64,000 bases of DNA from NCBI GenBank assembly GCA_016841425.1, contig JAENZE010000002.1, positions 124,001 to 188,000 on the forward strand. Direction: 5' to 3'. Every line of letters begins with the position of its first letter. Position 1 is the stretch's first letter. Positions 18,550-27,674 of the stretch are shown here, piece after piece. The notes beneath the pieces are model-generated. The model was given only the letters and a program-made list of their open reading frames with translations. It ran no database searches and was not told where the DNA came from. The position numbers and the translations under genes were made by a program. The DNA comes from Syntrophomonas sp. Its GTDB lineage: Bacteria; Bacillota; Syntrophomonadia; Syntrophomonadales; Syntrophomonadaceae.

Positions 18550-19506
18550 ATGTCAGCAGCTTGTGAAATGGATGTACTAACCAATGAAATCTTTCCTATC
18601 TTGCCCCCGGTGATGAGAAAAATGTTTTTAAGAGCGGATTGGAAGAAAGTGGGGAACATTGAAGAAATCCGTATGAGGTGCAATCAGCCTTTGATAATCA
18701 GGGATTCAGAACATGAATATGGATTGGACCCTAGAGCAGGTGTTACAGCTGATATTAATAAATCTTATCGGGTGAACGGGGAAGATATTATGCGAACTAT
18801 TGCTGCTATCAGCGACAATTCCCTGTATGCCTTTGAAGAGGACATCCGAAAAGGGTTTATTACTATATCAGGTGGACATAGGGTCGGTCTGGCTGGACAA
18901 GTGGTGATGCAGGATACGCACATTAAGAGTATTAAAGAATTCTCAAGCATTAGTATCAGGATTGCGCGGGAAATCAGGAACTGTGCCAGTGGGGTTATGA
19001 ATACTATTTATTCCCCTGCGGATAAAGTGCGCAGCACTTTGCTGGTGTCACCGCCACGCTGCGGAAAAACCACCCTGTTGAGAGATATCGCCAGGTTATT
19101 ATCCTCGGGAAGTCGGCAGCACAAAGGCCTTAATGTAGTGATAGTAGATGAGAGGTCGGAGCTGGCCGGTTGTTATCTGGGAATACCGCAGTTGGATGTG
19201 GGACCCCGTACCGATGTTCTCGACTCATGTACCAAGGCGGCCGGGATGATCATTGCAGTCCGGGGCATGTCTCCAGAGGTTATTATTACTGATGAACTGG
19301 GGAGAAAGGAAGATGTGGATGCAGTTCAGGAATGCTTGAATGCCGGTGTAAGTATTATCAGCAGTGTACACGCGGGAACCATCGAGGAGCTGCAGAATCG
19401 ACCCCTTATGAAGGGTCTGCTTGAAAGCAGAGCATTCAAGAATATTATCCTGCTCTCCAGGAGCAGAGGACCGGGAACAATAGATAAGATAGTCAGGTGG
19501 GATTAG
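18550..19506 (+). CDS. spoIIIAA: Stage III sporulation protein AA, ATPase
   Basis: SpoIIIAA is the mother-cell secretion-type ATPase that powers the SpoIIIA-SpoIIQ channel during engulfment. Walker A is SPPRCGKTTLLRD near residue 166, and Walker B includes the NVVIVDERSELAG region. A GGHRVGLAG motif precedes them. The length of 318 residues is standard. The start ATG follows an AGAGGTGATA ribosome site. It is the first of eight consecutive spoIIIA genes and overlaps the frame of spoIIIAB's upstream region. Confidence 0.96.
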   Translation: MSAACEMDVLTNEIFPILPPVMRKMFLRADWKKVGNIEEIRMRCNQPLIIRDSEHEYGLDPRAGVTADINKSYRVNGEDIMRTIAAISDNSLYAFEEDIRKGFITISGGHRVGLAGQVVMQDTHIKSIKEFSSISIRIAREIRNCASGVMNTIYSPADKVRSTLLVSPPRCGKTTLLRDIARLLSSGSRQHKGLNVVIVDERSELAGCYLGIPQLDVGPRTDVLDSCTKAAGMIIAVRGMSPEVIITDELGRKEDVDAVQECLNAGVSIISSVHAGTIEELQNRPLMKGLLESRAFKNIILLSRSRGPGTIDKIVRWD

Positions 19507-19508
19507 CT

Positions 19509-20033
19509 ATGGCCTGCTTTAAAATGATAGGTACTGCTTTAATTATATCCAGCCTGGGAGCCTGGGGATTATCAGGTGCTCGAGGAATAGGGAAGAGAAC
19601 CGAGGAACTTAGAGATTTGAGGTTTGCGGTAGCCTTCCTGGAAAAAGAAATCACCTATATGCATACTCCATTGACCCGGGCATTAGAAAGAACTGCTCGA
19701 ATGTGCCAACAACCCGTATCCGCTCTCTTTCTGGAAAGTGCCAGAAGACTGAAGGCTGGAAAAGGGCTGACCGCCGGGGAAGCATGGATGAGTGGTTTAG
19801 AAAGTCTAAATATTAAATCCAATCTACAATCAGGTGATTTAGAGATATTAGCCACCGCTGCTCATCATTTGGGAGTAAGTGACAGCTCAGATCAAAAGAA
19901 ATTTCTGGTGCTGCTGCAGGAAGAACTCAAGGTTCAAGAAGAGAAAGCAAGACAGGAGCAAGCTGCCAAGCAAAAGTTATGGTCTTATGGTGGTTTCATC
20001 ATGGGCATAGTAATTGTACTGCTGCTAATCTAA
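19509..20033 (+). CDS. spoIIIAB: Stage III sporulation protein AB
   Basis: SpoIIIAB resembles GspF/PilC-type platform proteins of secretion systems. An N-terminal membrane helix is followed by a charged helical region (RTEELRDLRFAVAFLEKEITY) and a C-terminal helix. The ATG at 19509 is preceded by AGGTGGG; a GTG at 19497 would overlap spoIIIAA. The length of 174 residues is typical. Confidence 0.93.
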   Translation: MACFKMIGTALIISSLGAWGLSGARGIGKRTEELRDLRFAVAFLEKEITYMHTPLTRALERTARMCQQPVSALFLESARRLKAGKGLTAGEAWMSGLESLNIKSNLQSGDLEILATAAHHLGVSDSSDQKKFLVLLQEELKVQEEKARQEQAAKQKLWSYGGFIMGIVIVLLLI

Positions 20034-20085
20034 TAATCCAGGCATGTCGGGAGTATTACAGCATAAAAGAATAGGAGGCTCTTTT

Positions 20086-20280
20086 ATGGATATCGATATA
20101 ATATTTCGTATAGCTGGGATAGGTATATTAATAGCAATTTTGTCTATTGTACTTAAACAAGCTCAAAAGGAGGAACAAGCCGAAATGTTAACGCTAGCCG
20201 GTGTAGTTGTGGTACTCATCATGGTGGTGCAGTTAATGAATCAGCTCTTTACCGTGGTCAGGTCGGTTTTTAATCTCTAA
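20086..20280 (+). CDS. spoIIIAC: Stage III sporulation protein AC
   Basis: A small two-helix membrane protein of 64 residues with the family pattern MDIDIIFRIAGIGI and LKQAQKEEQAEMLTLAG between the helices. The start at 20086 follows AGGAGG; the longer frame from 20044 adds a charged stretch with no ribosome site. It is part of the membrane ring of the spoIIIA channel. Confidence 0.94.
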   Translation: MDIDIIFRIAGIGILIAILSIVLKQAQKEEQAEMLTLAGVVVVLIMVVQLMNQLFTVVRSVFNL

Positions 20281-20330
20281 AGCCTGGTATTGATGGGAAT
20301 TATTTTTACTAATAATAAGGGGCGATTACA

Positions 20331-20720
20331 TTGGAAATAGCTCAAATTGTGGGATTAGCCCTGGTAACAACCATAATGCTCCTCATTCTCAGACAGGAAA
20401 AACCGGTTATGGCAGTACTTTTGAGCATTGTATTCAGTATCATAATTTTCACTTTCCTAATGGGAAAGATGACCTCCATTCTAAGTGTAATGAGTGAATT
20501 GACCCGCAGAGCAGGGATTAACTATTTCTTTTTAAGTACCCTTTTGAAAATACTGGGAGTAGCTTATCTGGCTGAATTTGCGGCAGCAATATGCCAGGAT
20601 GCTGGTGAACAGGCGGTAGCAAAAAAGGTTGAATTCGCCGCAAAAATAATTATCGCTGTACTGGCCCTGCCCATAATGATTGCCATACTCGAATCTCTTA
20701 TGGAACTGATGCCTGTTTAA
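20331..20720 (+). CDS. spoIIIAD: Stage III sporulation protein AD
   Basis: A 129-residue membrane protein with about four hydrophobic segments and the conserved LKILGVAYLAEFAAAICQDAGE segment in the C-terminal half. The start is TTG at 20331 after AAGGGGCG. It lies between spoIIIAC and spoIIIAE in canonical order. Confidence 0.93.
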   Translation: MEIAQIVGLALVTTIMLLILRQEKPVMAVLLSIVFSIIIFTFLMGKMTSILSVMSELTRRAGINYFFLSTLLKILGVAYLAEFAAAICQDAGEQAVAKKVEFAAKIIIAVLALPIMIAILESLMELMPV

Positions 20721-20756
20721 TGGACGGACATTTATGGTGATTAGGGGGTATTAGGC

Positions 20757-21941
20757 ATGCACCAAAAACTCCGCTTTTTATTACTGCTAGGGCTGATAAT
20801 TAACATATTTTCCTGTACGACTGTTTTAGCAGCAGAGGATCAGAGCAATGAGGCAGTATTCTCGCTGCAGGACACTATAGAAACTCTGGATATAGATTTT
20901 CTAGATCAATATAAAAATAATTTAGACAGTGAGATTGCCGATTATGTAGGTGGAAATTCGGTCAAAGATTGGTTCCTTAATTTCATTAAAGGCGATTGGG
21001 ATTTCGATATAAAGAACCTGGGACAGGATATAGTGAAATTTTTTTTTAAAGAAGTAGTTGCTAATTCAAGTTTACTGGGTAAAATTCTGATTCTAGCGGT
21101 TATATCCGCCCTATTGATAAATCTCCAGACCGCCTTTTCATCAGATGTTGCACGTATATCATATCTGGCCTGTTTTCTGGCCTTATGTGCCATAGCTATC
21201 AGTTCCTTTAAATTAGTGCTTGACGTGGGGCAGGCCACTATAGATAACATGGTTGCTTTTATGGTAGGCATGCTGCCTCAAATGCTGGTTTTGACCGCGG
21301 GTTTAGGTAATATTAATGCTTCGGTTATGCTTTTCCCCCTGTTAATGACAGCTGCTACAGCCTTTGCCAATGCCATAAGGATTATTGTATTTCCCCTTAT
21401 CATTATGTCAGCAGTATTATCCATTGTTAATCATATGTCAGAGACTTTAAAAATCGAAAAAATGGCCAAATTTTTTAATGAAATGGCTAAGATCTCCCTG
21501 GGTTTTTTCCTGACCCTCTTTGTGGGCATTATGACTCTGCGGGCTCTCTATGCATCGGTACTGGATAAAGTTGCTCTTAGAACCACCAGATATTTTAGTG
21601 ATAATGCTATTCCGGTTATAGGTAAAATGTTTTCTGACACCATCGAGGTAACTGCCGGGTACGTAGTCATGCTAAAACAAGCGTTGAGTATATTTGGGGT
21701 AATAGTAATTCTCGGCATAATCTTAATGCCGGTAATAAAAATAGCTGCTATAGCACTTATTTATAAAGCAGCTGCGGCTATTGCCGAACCTTTAGGCGAC
21801 TCAAGAACAGCTTCTATTTTAGAGAGTATGAGTGCTCATCTATTTTTTATGCTGGCGGCGGTAATAGCGGTTGCCTTGATGTTTTTTATCATGATCGCCA
21901 TTGTAGCAGGTATGTATAATGGGTGGGCTATGTTGAACTGA
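20757..21941 (+). CDS. spoIIIAE: Stage III sporulation protein AE
   Basis: A large polytopic membrane component (394 residues) with an N-terminal signal-like segment ending VLAAED, a soluble region of about 80 residues, then roughly eight membrane spans. The conserved segments TAGLGNINASVMLFPL and the C-terminal GDSRTASILESMSAHLF fit the family. It is thought to form part of the channel across the mother-cell membrane. Confidence 0.94.
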   Translation: MHQKLRFLLLLGLIINIFSCTTVLAAEDQSNEAVFSLQDTIETLDIDFLDQYKNNLDSEIADYVGGNSVKDWFLNFIKGDWDFDIKNLGQDIVKFFFKEVVANSSLLGKILILAVISALLINLQTAFSSDVARISYLACFLALCAIAISSFKLVLDVGQATIDNMVAFMVGMLPQMLVLTAGLGNINASVMLFPLLMTAATAFANAIRIIVFPLIIMSAVLSIVNHMSETLKIEKMAKFFNEMAKISLGFFLTLFVGIMTLRALYASVLDKVALRTTRYFSDNAIPVIGKMFSDTIEVTAGYVVMLKQALSIFGVIVILGIILMPVIKIAAIALIYKAAAAIAEPLGDSRTASILESMSAHLFFMLAAVIAVALMFFIMIAIVAGMYNGWAMLN

Positions 21942-21958
21942 AGTAGAAGGGGTCATTT

Positions 21959-22537
21959 ATGAGTGTTTTGGCAGACATAGTAAGAAACGTACTGGTTATA
22001 ATTATACTGGCTAGTTTTCTGGAATTACTGCTCCCGGCCGGTACTATAAGGCCTTTTGTACGCTTTGCTATAGGCCTGTTTGTGTTGATAGCAGTATTAA
22101 ATCCGGTGTTGGGATATTTCTTCCATGATAATAATTTTCAGCTTAACTGGTGGGAATGCAAGATTGATGAAGAGGCGGCGGATAGTATCGCAGCCCGGGG
22201 CCAGGAGATAAATGAACGAATGGTAGATCAGAATCAACAGATGCTCCAGGAAAAACTGGAAGGCCAGGTAAGTGCCGTTATTCTATTAGTGCCCGGAATT
22301 GAAGAGGTGCACACCGAAGCGGAAATCAAGGATGGCACCATTGGAAGATTAAGATTTACTATTTATATCGAAAGGACGGAAGCAAATGAGGAGTCAGGAG
22401 AAATTAAGGTATTTATCGATGAAGAAGACTCAGCAGAATTGAAGCAGCAGATTGAAAAGAAGGTAAATAATGTGGTCAGCAATATGTATGGTCTGGAGCC
22501 GGAGAAAATAGAAATTAATTTTGAAGGAGGAGGATAA
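21959..22537 (+). CDS. spoIIIAF: Stage III sporulation protein AF
   Basis: Two N-terminal membrane helices (residues 8-30 and 35-52) with the family motif ASFLELLLPAGTIRPFVRFA are followed by a soluble domain containing acidic helices. The length of 192 residues matches. The start ATG follows AAGGGG. It overlaps the frame leading to spoIIIAG. Confidence 0.92.
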   Translation: MSVLADIVRNVLVIIILASFLELLLPAGTIRPFVRFAIGLFVLIAVLNPVLGYFFHDNNFQLNWWECKIDEEAADSIAARGQEINERMVDQNQQMLQEKLEGQVSAVILLVPGIEEVHTEAEIKDGTIGRLRFTIYIERTEANEESGEIKVFIDEEDSAELKQQIEKKVNNVVSNMYGLEPEKIEINFEGGG

Positions 22538-22538
22538 G

Positions 22539-23129
22539 GTGCTGGAAGAATGGATCAGGGAAAAAGGTTCTGTGAGTAAAGGGACTTCATTTTTACGTTC
22601 CAAAAAAGGGCAGTATCTGCTCATTATTCTGGTTTGTCTGGGGCTCCTAGCCTTAATCTGGCCGGTTGCTGATGGCACAAGTAATTCAGGGACGCAAAGT
22701 GCAGGCCAGGGTGCTGAAGAGGGAGGGTTGGACAATTTGGGAGGCAGCAGTAAAATGAGCCAGGAAGTGGAGTCTATACTGGCTAAAATCGAGGGAGCAG
22801 GTGAAGTGGATGTCAGTATAACCCAGGCTTCTAATGGAATCAGAACTTATGCTGCCAATACCCGGAATGAAAACCGTGAAAGTAACGAGAGCGACAGACA
22901 GGGGGGTACTAAGAACAGCGTGGAAAAGAGCATAACCCAGGATATAGCTGTATCATCGGGAAGCCCATTGCTAATCGAAGAAAAAAATCCAGAGATACTA
23001 GGGGTATTAGTAGTAGCAGATGGGGCCAGATTCCCGGAACTGAGAGAAGAGCTTACTCATGCCACTGCTACCCTCTTAAATATACCGGTACATAAAGTGC
23101 AGGTAATGCCCAGAAAAGGAGGAGAATAA
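22539..23129 (+). CDS. spoIIIAG: Stage III sporulation protein AG
   Basis: A bitopic protein with one membrane helix (about residues 25-42), a glycine/serine-rich linker and a ring-building domain ending GVLVVADGARFPELREEL. It forms the large ring of the SpoIIIA-SpoIIQ channel. GTG at 22539 is 6 bases after GGAGGAGG and one base past the spoIIIAF stop, so it is preferred over a TTG at 22521. It shares one base with spoIIIAH. Confidence 0.93.
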   Translation: MLEEWIREKGSVSKGTSFLRSKKGQYLLIILVCLGLLALIWPVADGTSNSGTQSAGQGAEEGGLDNLGGSSKMSQEVESILAKIEGAGEVDVSITQASNGIRTYAANTRNENRESNESDRQGGTKNSVEKSITQDIAVSSGSPLLIEEKNPEILGVLVVADGARFPELREELTHATATLLNIPVHKVQVMPRKGGE

Positions 23130-23665
23130 TGATCATCAGCTGGAATAAGAAAGTTAAGAGCCGCCTGTACATTTCAGCCGCAGTTATCTTATTGTTATCA
23201 GCTATTTATGCATTTAGTAATGATAACCAGGATATGATCGATGCCAATTCACCTGCCCCCGTCCAGCAGGAAGCTGATGACGGTATTGAAAAATTATTGT
23301 CGGAGCAGGAAGCGGATAACTTTTTCGCTGAATATAGGATGGAAAGGGAAAGAATAAGAAGTAAAGAGGTCGAAACCTTAAAAGATGTTATCAATCAAGG
23401 AAGCAGCAGTCAGGAAGCCAAAGATGCAGCTGCCTTGAGGTTGGTTAAGATAAGCGAAGATATTGAAAAGGAAATGAAGACCGAGAGTCTCATCAAGTCC
23501 CAGGGCTATGAGGACTGCGCGGTTATCATCCAGGCCGAAACAACTACCGTGGTCATACTGGCGCCGGCTCTAAGGGTGGATCAGGAAGAAGAGATTAAAA
23601 AGATGGTCAGTCGATCCGTACAGTGCAGCGATGAAAGCATTTGTATCATCGCCCGGGAGAAGTGA
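23129..23665 (+). CDS. spoIIIAH: Stage III sporulation protein AH
   Basis: The mother-cell partner of forespore SpoIIQ. A membrane helix at residues 10-28 is followed by a charged coiled region and the ring-building domain with SQGYEDCAVIIQAETTTVVI. The length of 178 residues is standard. The ATG overlaps the spoIIIAG stop (TAATG). It ends the spoIIIA operon. Confidence 0.94.
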   Translation: MIISWNKKVKSRLYISAAVILLLSAIYAFSNDNQDMIDANSPAPVQQEADDGIEKLLSEQEADNFFAEYRMERERIRSKEVETLKDVINQGSSSQEAKDAAALRLVKISEDIEKEMKTESLIKSQGYEDCAVIIQAETTTVVILAPALRVDQEEEIKKMVSRSVQCSDESICIIAREK

Positions 23666-23768
23666 TTAATTGGTCTTGGATCAGCAGCCGATATTTGTAT
23701 ATAAACACCAGAGATTGCATTACTGACATTTTATTCATATAATATTAACTGTCAGACTGGAATAGTAT

Positions 23769-23800
23769 GCTCAGGTCTAAGACCTGAGCCTATTTATATA
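23769..23800 (+). terminator. Hairpin after spoIIIAH
   Basis: A perfect GCTCAGGTC-TAA-GACCTGAGC stem followed by CTATTTATATATAA, a weak T tract. It probably terminates the spoIIIA transcript. Confidence 0.65.
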
Positions 23801-23865
23801 TAAATATGAATTAATAATACTATTCTAAGATAGTTTTTCATTGTAGAATATCTGGGAGGTATAGC

Positions 23866-25767
23866 GTGAGCAAGATAAAGATAACTGATACCAGTCTCAG
23901 AGATGGGCATCAAAGCCTCTGGGCTACCCGCATGTCTACTGAGGATATGCTGCCGGTATTGGAAGATATCGATCGGGTAGGGTATCATTCCCTTGAAGTA
24001 TGGGGAGGAGCCACCTTTGACGTATGTATCCGTTACCTGAAAGAGGATCCCTGGGAAAGACTGCGAACCATAAGAAAGATAATTAAAAATACCCCGCTGC
24101 AGATGCTTCTAAGAGGACAGTCCCTGGTAGGTTATATGCATTATCCAGATGATGCAGTAGAGAAGTTTGTTGAAAAAGCTGCAGATAATGGCGTAGATAT
24201 ATTCAGGGTTTTTGATGCTTTAAATGACATGCGGAATATTGACACTGCCATGCGAACCATTAAGAAAGCCGGAAAGCATGCCCAGGCTTGTGTAGTTTAC
24301 ACAATCAGCCCGGTTCATTCCATGCAGCATTTCGTAGATACAGCATTAAGGCTGAAGGATATGGGTGCTGATTCCATATGTGTAAAAGATATGGCGGGTC
24401 TTTTGGCTCCTTATGCAGCCTACGATCTGGTCAAAGCCCTGAAGGCCAATGTTGGACTGCCGGTACAGCTTCATACTCATTATATTGGTGGTTTGGCGAT
24501 ATCTACCTTATTAAAAGCTGCTGAGGCAGGGATAGATATAATTGATACGGCCAGTGTGCCTATGGCATTTGGGTCATCGCAGCCGCCGGTTGAGACCTTG
24601 GTGAGAGCTTTTCAGGATTCTGAATGGGACACCGGGCTGGACTTACATCTGTTGTTTGAAATAGCGACTCATTTTGAACAGATAAGAAAACACAAGGGAT
24701 TTGACAGAGGTGTAACCAGGATATCTGATATGAAGGTTTTTGAGCATCAGGTGCCTGGGGGCATGATCTCCAACTTGTATTCGCAGTTAGAGGAACAGGA
24801 AGCTTCTGATCGAATCGATGAGGTGTTGAGAGAAATACCCCGGGTGAGAGAAGATATGGGATATCCCCCGCTGGTTACTCCTACCAGTCAGATAGTAGGA
24901 ATACAGGCAGTACTAAATGTGCTGATGGGAGACAGATATAAACTATGCCCGGGAGAAGTAAAAGACTATGTTCGTGGGTTTTATGGCCGGCCTCCTGCTC
25001 CAATAAATGAAACGATAAAACAAAAAGTAATTGGGGACGAAAAAATTATAACTGTCAGGCCAGCCGATTTATTAGAACCGGTGTGGGAAAAGGCTAAAGA
25101 AGAGACTGCCAATCTGGCTGAGAGTGACGAGGATATTTTAACCTATATTTTATTTCCGCAGGTAGCATTGAAGTTCTTTGACTATAGAAAGAACAAAGTT
25201 CAAGATGATATTCCGCAAATTACATCCAGCGATGAAGTTGGGGAAGAACTTATAAGAGATGAAATTGAGATTGTAAGAAAGCCGTTCGTTAAAATTAAGA
25301 AAAGACCAATTCATGGGGGCGATGATGAGATGAATATCGATGAAATACGTGAACTAATACTGCTTCTGGATCAAACCAGCATCTCTGACCTGGAAGTACA
25401 AAAAGATGATTATCGGCTTAGTTTGCGTAAAGGAAGTTCCGGTACATCTAATCCGGTTAGCAATAGTAATGCAAAAGTCGGCACTCCGGCCGTAGTTGAA
25501 AATGATGCAGAAATTATCAGGGATGAAGCCATCGAAGTATTATCGCCGATGGTGGGAACATTTTACTCATCTGCTTCCCCTGATTCTGAACCGTACGTCA
25601 AGATTGGCGATCATGTGGATGCCGGGCAAACCCTTTGTATACTGGAAGCGATGAAACTATTTAATGAAATTAAATCAGATTTTGCAGGCACCATCGTGGA
25701 TATATTAGCTGAAAATGCACAACCGGTTGAATTTGGCCAAACAATATTTTTAATTGAAAAAGACTAG
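23866..25767 (+). CDS. Carboxyltransferase (PycB/OadA-type) fused to complete AccB biotin carrier
   Basis: Residues 1-460 are the DRE-TIM/HMGL carboxyltransferase plus conserved carboxylase domain of pyruvate carboxylase subunit B or oxaloacetate decarboxylase alpha. Markers are TDTSLRDGHQSLWATRM, the RVFDALNDMRN segment and LHTHYIGGLA. From about residue 489 a full AccB follows: its helical N-terminus (IRELILLLDQTSISDLEV), a linker and the biotinyl domain with EAMKL (biotin lysine about 597). The GTG start follows GGGAGG. With the adjacent accC it would carboxylate pyruvate to oxaloacetate. A GGGGG stretch before internal ATG 25330 could permit separate AccB production. Confidence 0.9.
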   Translation: MSKIKITDTSLRDGHQSLWATRMSTEDMLPVLEDIDRVGYHSLEVWGGATFDVCIRYLKEDPWERLRTIRKIIKNTPLQMLLRGQSLVGYMHYPDDAVEKFVEKAADNGVDIFRVFDALNDMRNIDTAMRTIKKAGKHAQACVVYTISPVHSMQHFVDTALRLKDMGADSICVKDMAGLLAPYAAYDLVKALKANVGLPVQLHTHYIGGLAISTLLKAAEAGIDIIDTASVPMAFGSSQPPVETLVRAFQDSEWDTGLDLHLLFEIATHFEQIRKHKGFDRGVTRISDMKVFEHQVPGGMISNLYSQLEEQEASDRIDEVLREIPRVREDMGYPPLVTPTSQIVGIQAVLNVLMGDRYKLCPGEVKDYVRGFYGRPPAPINETIKQKVIGDEKIITVRPADLLEPVWEKAKEETANLAESDEDILTYILFPQVALKFFDYRKNKVQDDIPQITSSDEVGEELIRDEIEIVRKPFVKIKKRPIHGGDDEMNIDEIRELILLLDQTSISDLEVQKDDYRLSLRKGSSGTSNPVSNSNAKVGTPAVVENDAEIIRDEAIEVLSPMVGTFYSSASPDSEPYVKIGDHVDAGQTLCILEAMKLFNEIKSDFAGTIVDILAENAQPVEFGQTIFLIEKD

Positions 25768-25777
25768 AGGTGATAAA

Positions 25778-27127
25778 TTGTTTTCTAGAGTCTTGATTGC
25801 CAACCGGGGAGAGATTGCGGTTCGAATTATTCGGGCCTGCAGGGAGTTGGGTATCGAAACCGTTGCGGTATATTCTATAGCTGACCGGGATAGTCTGCAC
25901 GTGAAAATGGCCGACCTGGCAGTTTGCATTGGCAGTGCACCGGCCCGAGAGAGTTACCTGAATATATCCAACATTATTGCAGCAGCTCAGAATTCAGGAG
26001 CCCAGGCCATCCATCCGGGATATGGTTTTCTGGCCGAAAACCCCTATTTTGCTGACTTGTGTCAGACCTATAATATAAAATTTATCGGACCTCGAGCTAG
26101 GGTGATAGAAACTATGGGAGATAAGGTAAAAGCCAGAGAAATTGCCAGAGCAGCAGGAGTAAACCTGGTTCCAGGCAGCGATGGGGCTGTGAGCAGTTAT
26201 GAAGAAGCTATAAGCGTAGCACAAGAGATAGGCTACCCGGTTATGATAAAAGCTTCTGCTGGAGGTGGAGGCAAAGGGATGCGATTAGCCCACAACCGGG
26301 AATCATTGAAGGAGGCGCTTGGCACTGCTAGAATGGAGGCTAATGCAGCCTTTGGCAATGATGAAATTTACATTGAAAAATATATTGAAGAACCGCGGCA
26401 CATTGAAATACAGGTTCTGGGTGATGAATATGGAAACTTGATTCACTTAGGAGAGCGAGATTGTTCACTTCAGCGTCGTAATCAGAAACTCCTGGAAGAA
26501 TCTCCTTCAAGTCTGCTTAATGAAGAAATGAGACAGAAGATGGGAGAAGTAGCTGTTAACGCAGCCCGGGCAGCAGATTATTTTAGCGCTGGTACGGTTG
26601 AGTTTCTGGTTGATAAGAACTGCAAATTTTACTTTATTGAAATGAATACCCGGGTGCAGGTAGAACATCCGGTAACTGAAATGGTTACTGGTATAGATAT
26701 AGTTAAAGAGCAGATTAGAATTGCTGCCGGGCAGAAATTAAGTTATTCCCAGGACGATGTGAAGTTCAATGGATGGGCTATTGAATGCAGAGTCAACGCA
26801 GAAGACCCGGACAATAACTTCCAACCTTACCCGGGAACAGTGGGTCAATATATAATTCCGGGGGGACCTGGGGTACGAGTAGACTCGTCAGTATATTCCA
26901 ATTACACTATTACCCCCTATTATGATTCGATGGTGGCCAAGGTTATTGTGTGGGGGCAGGACCGGCCCGAGGCGGTAAGTAGAATGAGACGAGCTCTAAA
27001 AGAATTTATAATTGAAAATATTGTTACTACTATCCCTTTTCATTTGAAAGTTCTTGATAATGCATTTTTTCAAAGGGGAGAGGTCTATACCAACTTTATC
27101 CAGCGTAGAATGAGCAATGAAGTGTAA
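25778..27127 (+). CDS. accC: Biotin carboxylase subunit
   Basis: An ATP-grasp biotin carboxylase of 449 residues that uses bicarbonate and ATP to carboxylate the biotin on the upstream carrier. Clear motifs are the N-terminal LIANRGEIAVRIIRACRELG, ATP loop KASAGGGGKGMRLA, and the catalytic ERDCSLQRRNQK and EMNTRVQVEHPVTE. TTG at 25778 follows AGAGGTGATAAA; the frame upstream overlaps the carboxyltransferase. It could serve pyruvate carboxylase, acetyl-CoA carboxylase or both. Confidence 0.94.
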   Translation: MFSRVLIANRGEIAVRIIRACRELGIETVAVYSIADRDSLHVKMADLAVCIGSAPARESYLNISNIIAAAQNSGAQAIHPGYGFLAENPYFADLCQTYNIKFIGPRARVIETMGDKVKAREIARAAGVNLVPGSDGAVSSYEEAISVAQEIGYPVMIKASAGGGGKGMRLAHNRESLKEALGTARMEANAAFGNDEIYIEKYIEEPRHIEIQVLGDEYGNLIHLGERDCSLQRRNQKLLEESPSSLLNEEMRQKMGEVAVNAARAADYFSAGTVEFLVDKNCKFYFIEMNTRVQVEHPVTEMVTGIDIVKEQIRIAAGQKLSYSQDDVKFNGWAIECRVNAEDPDNNFQPYPGTVGQYIIPGGPGVRVDSSVYSNYTITPYYDSMVAKVIVWGQDRPEAVSRMRRALKEFIIENIVTTIPFHLKVLDNAFFQRGEVYTNFIQRRMSNEV

Positions 27128-27155
27128 ACATATTAACAATACCAAAAGCTATAAT

Positions 27156-27185
27156 TTGATAATTACCAGTATTTTCTGGTAAAAT
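27156..27185 (+). promoter_or_regulatory. Probable sigma-A promoter of the asp23 operon
   Basis: TTGATA (27156-27161) and TAAAAT (27180-27185) with an 18-base spacer lie 30 bases before the asp23 start, in the short gap after accC. Confidence 0.55.
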
Positions 27186-27217
27186 GCTATTATAAGCATA
27201 AATAGGAGGTGTTGGCA

Positions 27218-27625
27218 GTGGATTCACAGAAACCTGAGATTAATACTGAAATGGGTACCATTAGAATAGCTGATGAAGTTGTATCAACAGTTGCGGGATT
27301 AGCAGCTGCTGAAGTTGAGGGTGTAGCTTCTCTCAGTGGTGGATGGGGTACTGATCTGGTTGAAAAACTGGGTAGAAAAAACCTCGGTAAAGGTATCAAA
27401 GTTGAAGTAGCAGATGGTTCGACCAGTATTGAAATATCAATAGTGGTTAAGTTTGGATATCCGATTCCTGATGTAGCTGAAACAGTGCAGCAAGAAGTAA
27501 AACAATCGGTAGAAACAATGACCGGTTTAATCGTTAAAGCAGTTAATGTAAATGTTATTGCTGTTGATATTAAAAAGGAAGAGCCAGTTGAAGATATTGC
27601 AGCTGATGACACCGAATTAGAATAG
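27218..27625 (+). CDS. Asp23/Gls24 family envelope stress protein
   Basis: A cytoplasmic protein that, in other Firmicutes, is tethered to the membrane by AmaP. The DUF322/Asp23 core shows IRIADEVVSTVAGLAAAEVEGV and VKFGYPIPDVAETVQQEVKQSVE. GTG at 27218 has AGGAGGT 7 bases upstream. The stand-alone AmaP homologue lies downstream, beyond the repeat at 27675-27918. The acidic C-terminus is unremarkable. Confidence 0.92.
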   Translation: MDSQKPEINTEMGTIRIADEVVSTVAGLAAAEVEGVASLSGGWGTDLVEKLGRKNLGKGIKVEVADGSTSIEISIVVKFGYPIPDVAETVQQEVKQSVETMTGLIVKAVNVNVIAVDIKKEEPVEDIAADDTELE

Positions 27626-27639
27626 TGGTTTGTTGGAGA

Positions 27640-27674
27640 CAATAACCCCTGTCAAAGCAGGGAGTAGGTTATTG
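27640..27674 (+). terminator. Hairpin after asp23, left of repeat copy 2
   Basis: CAATAACC pairs with GGTTATTG, with inner CCTG/CAGG pairs. The core AACCCCTGTCA resembles the hairpin at 27919-27942 on the other side of the repeat. Confidence 0.5.
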
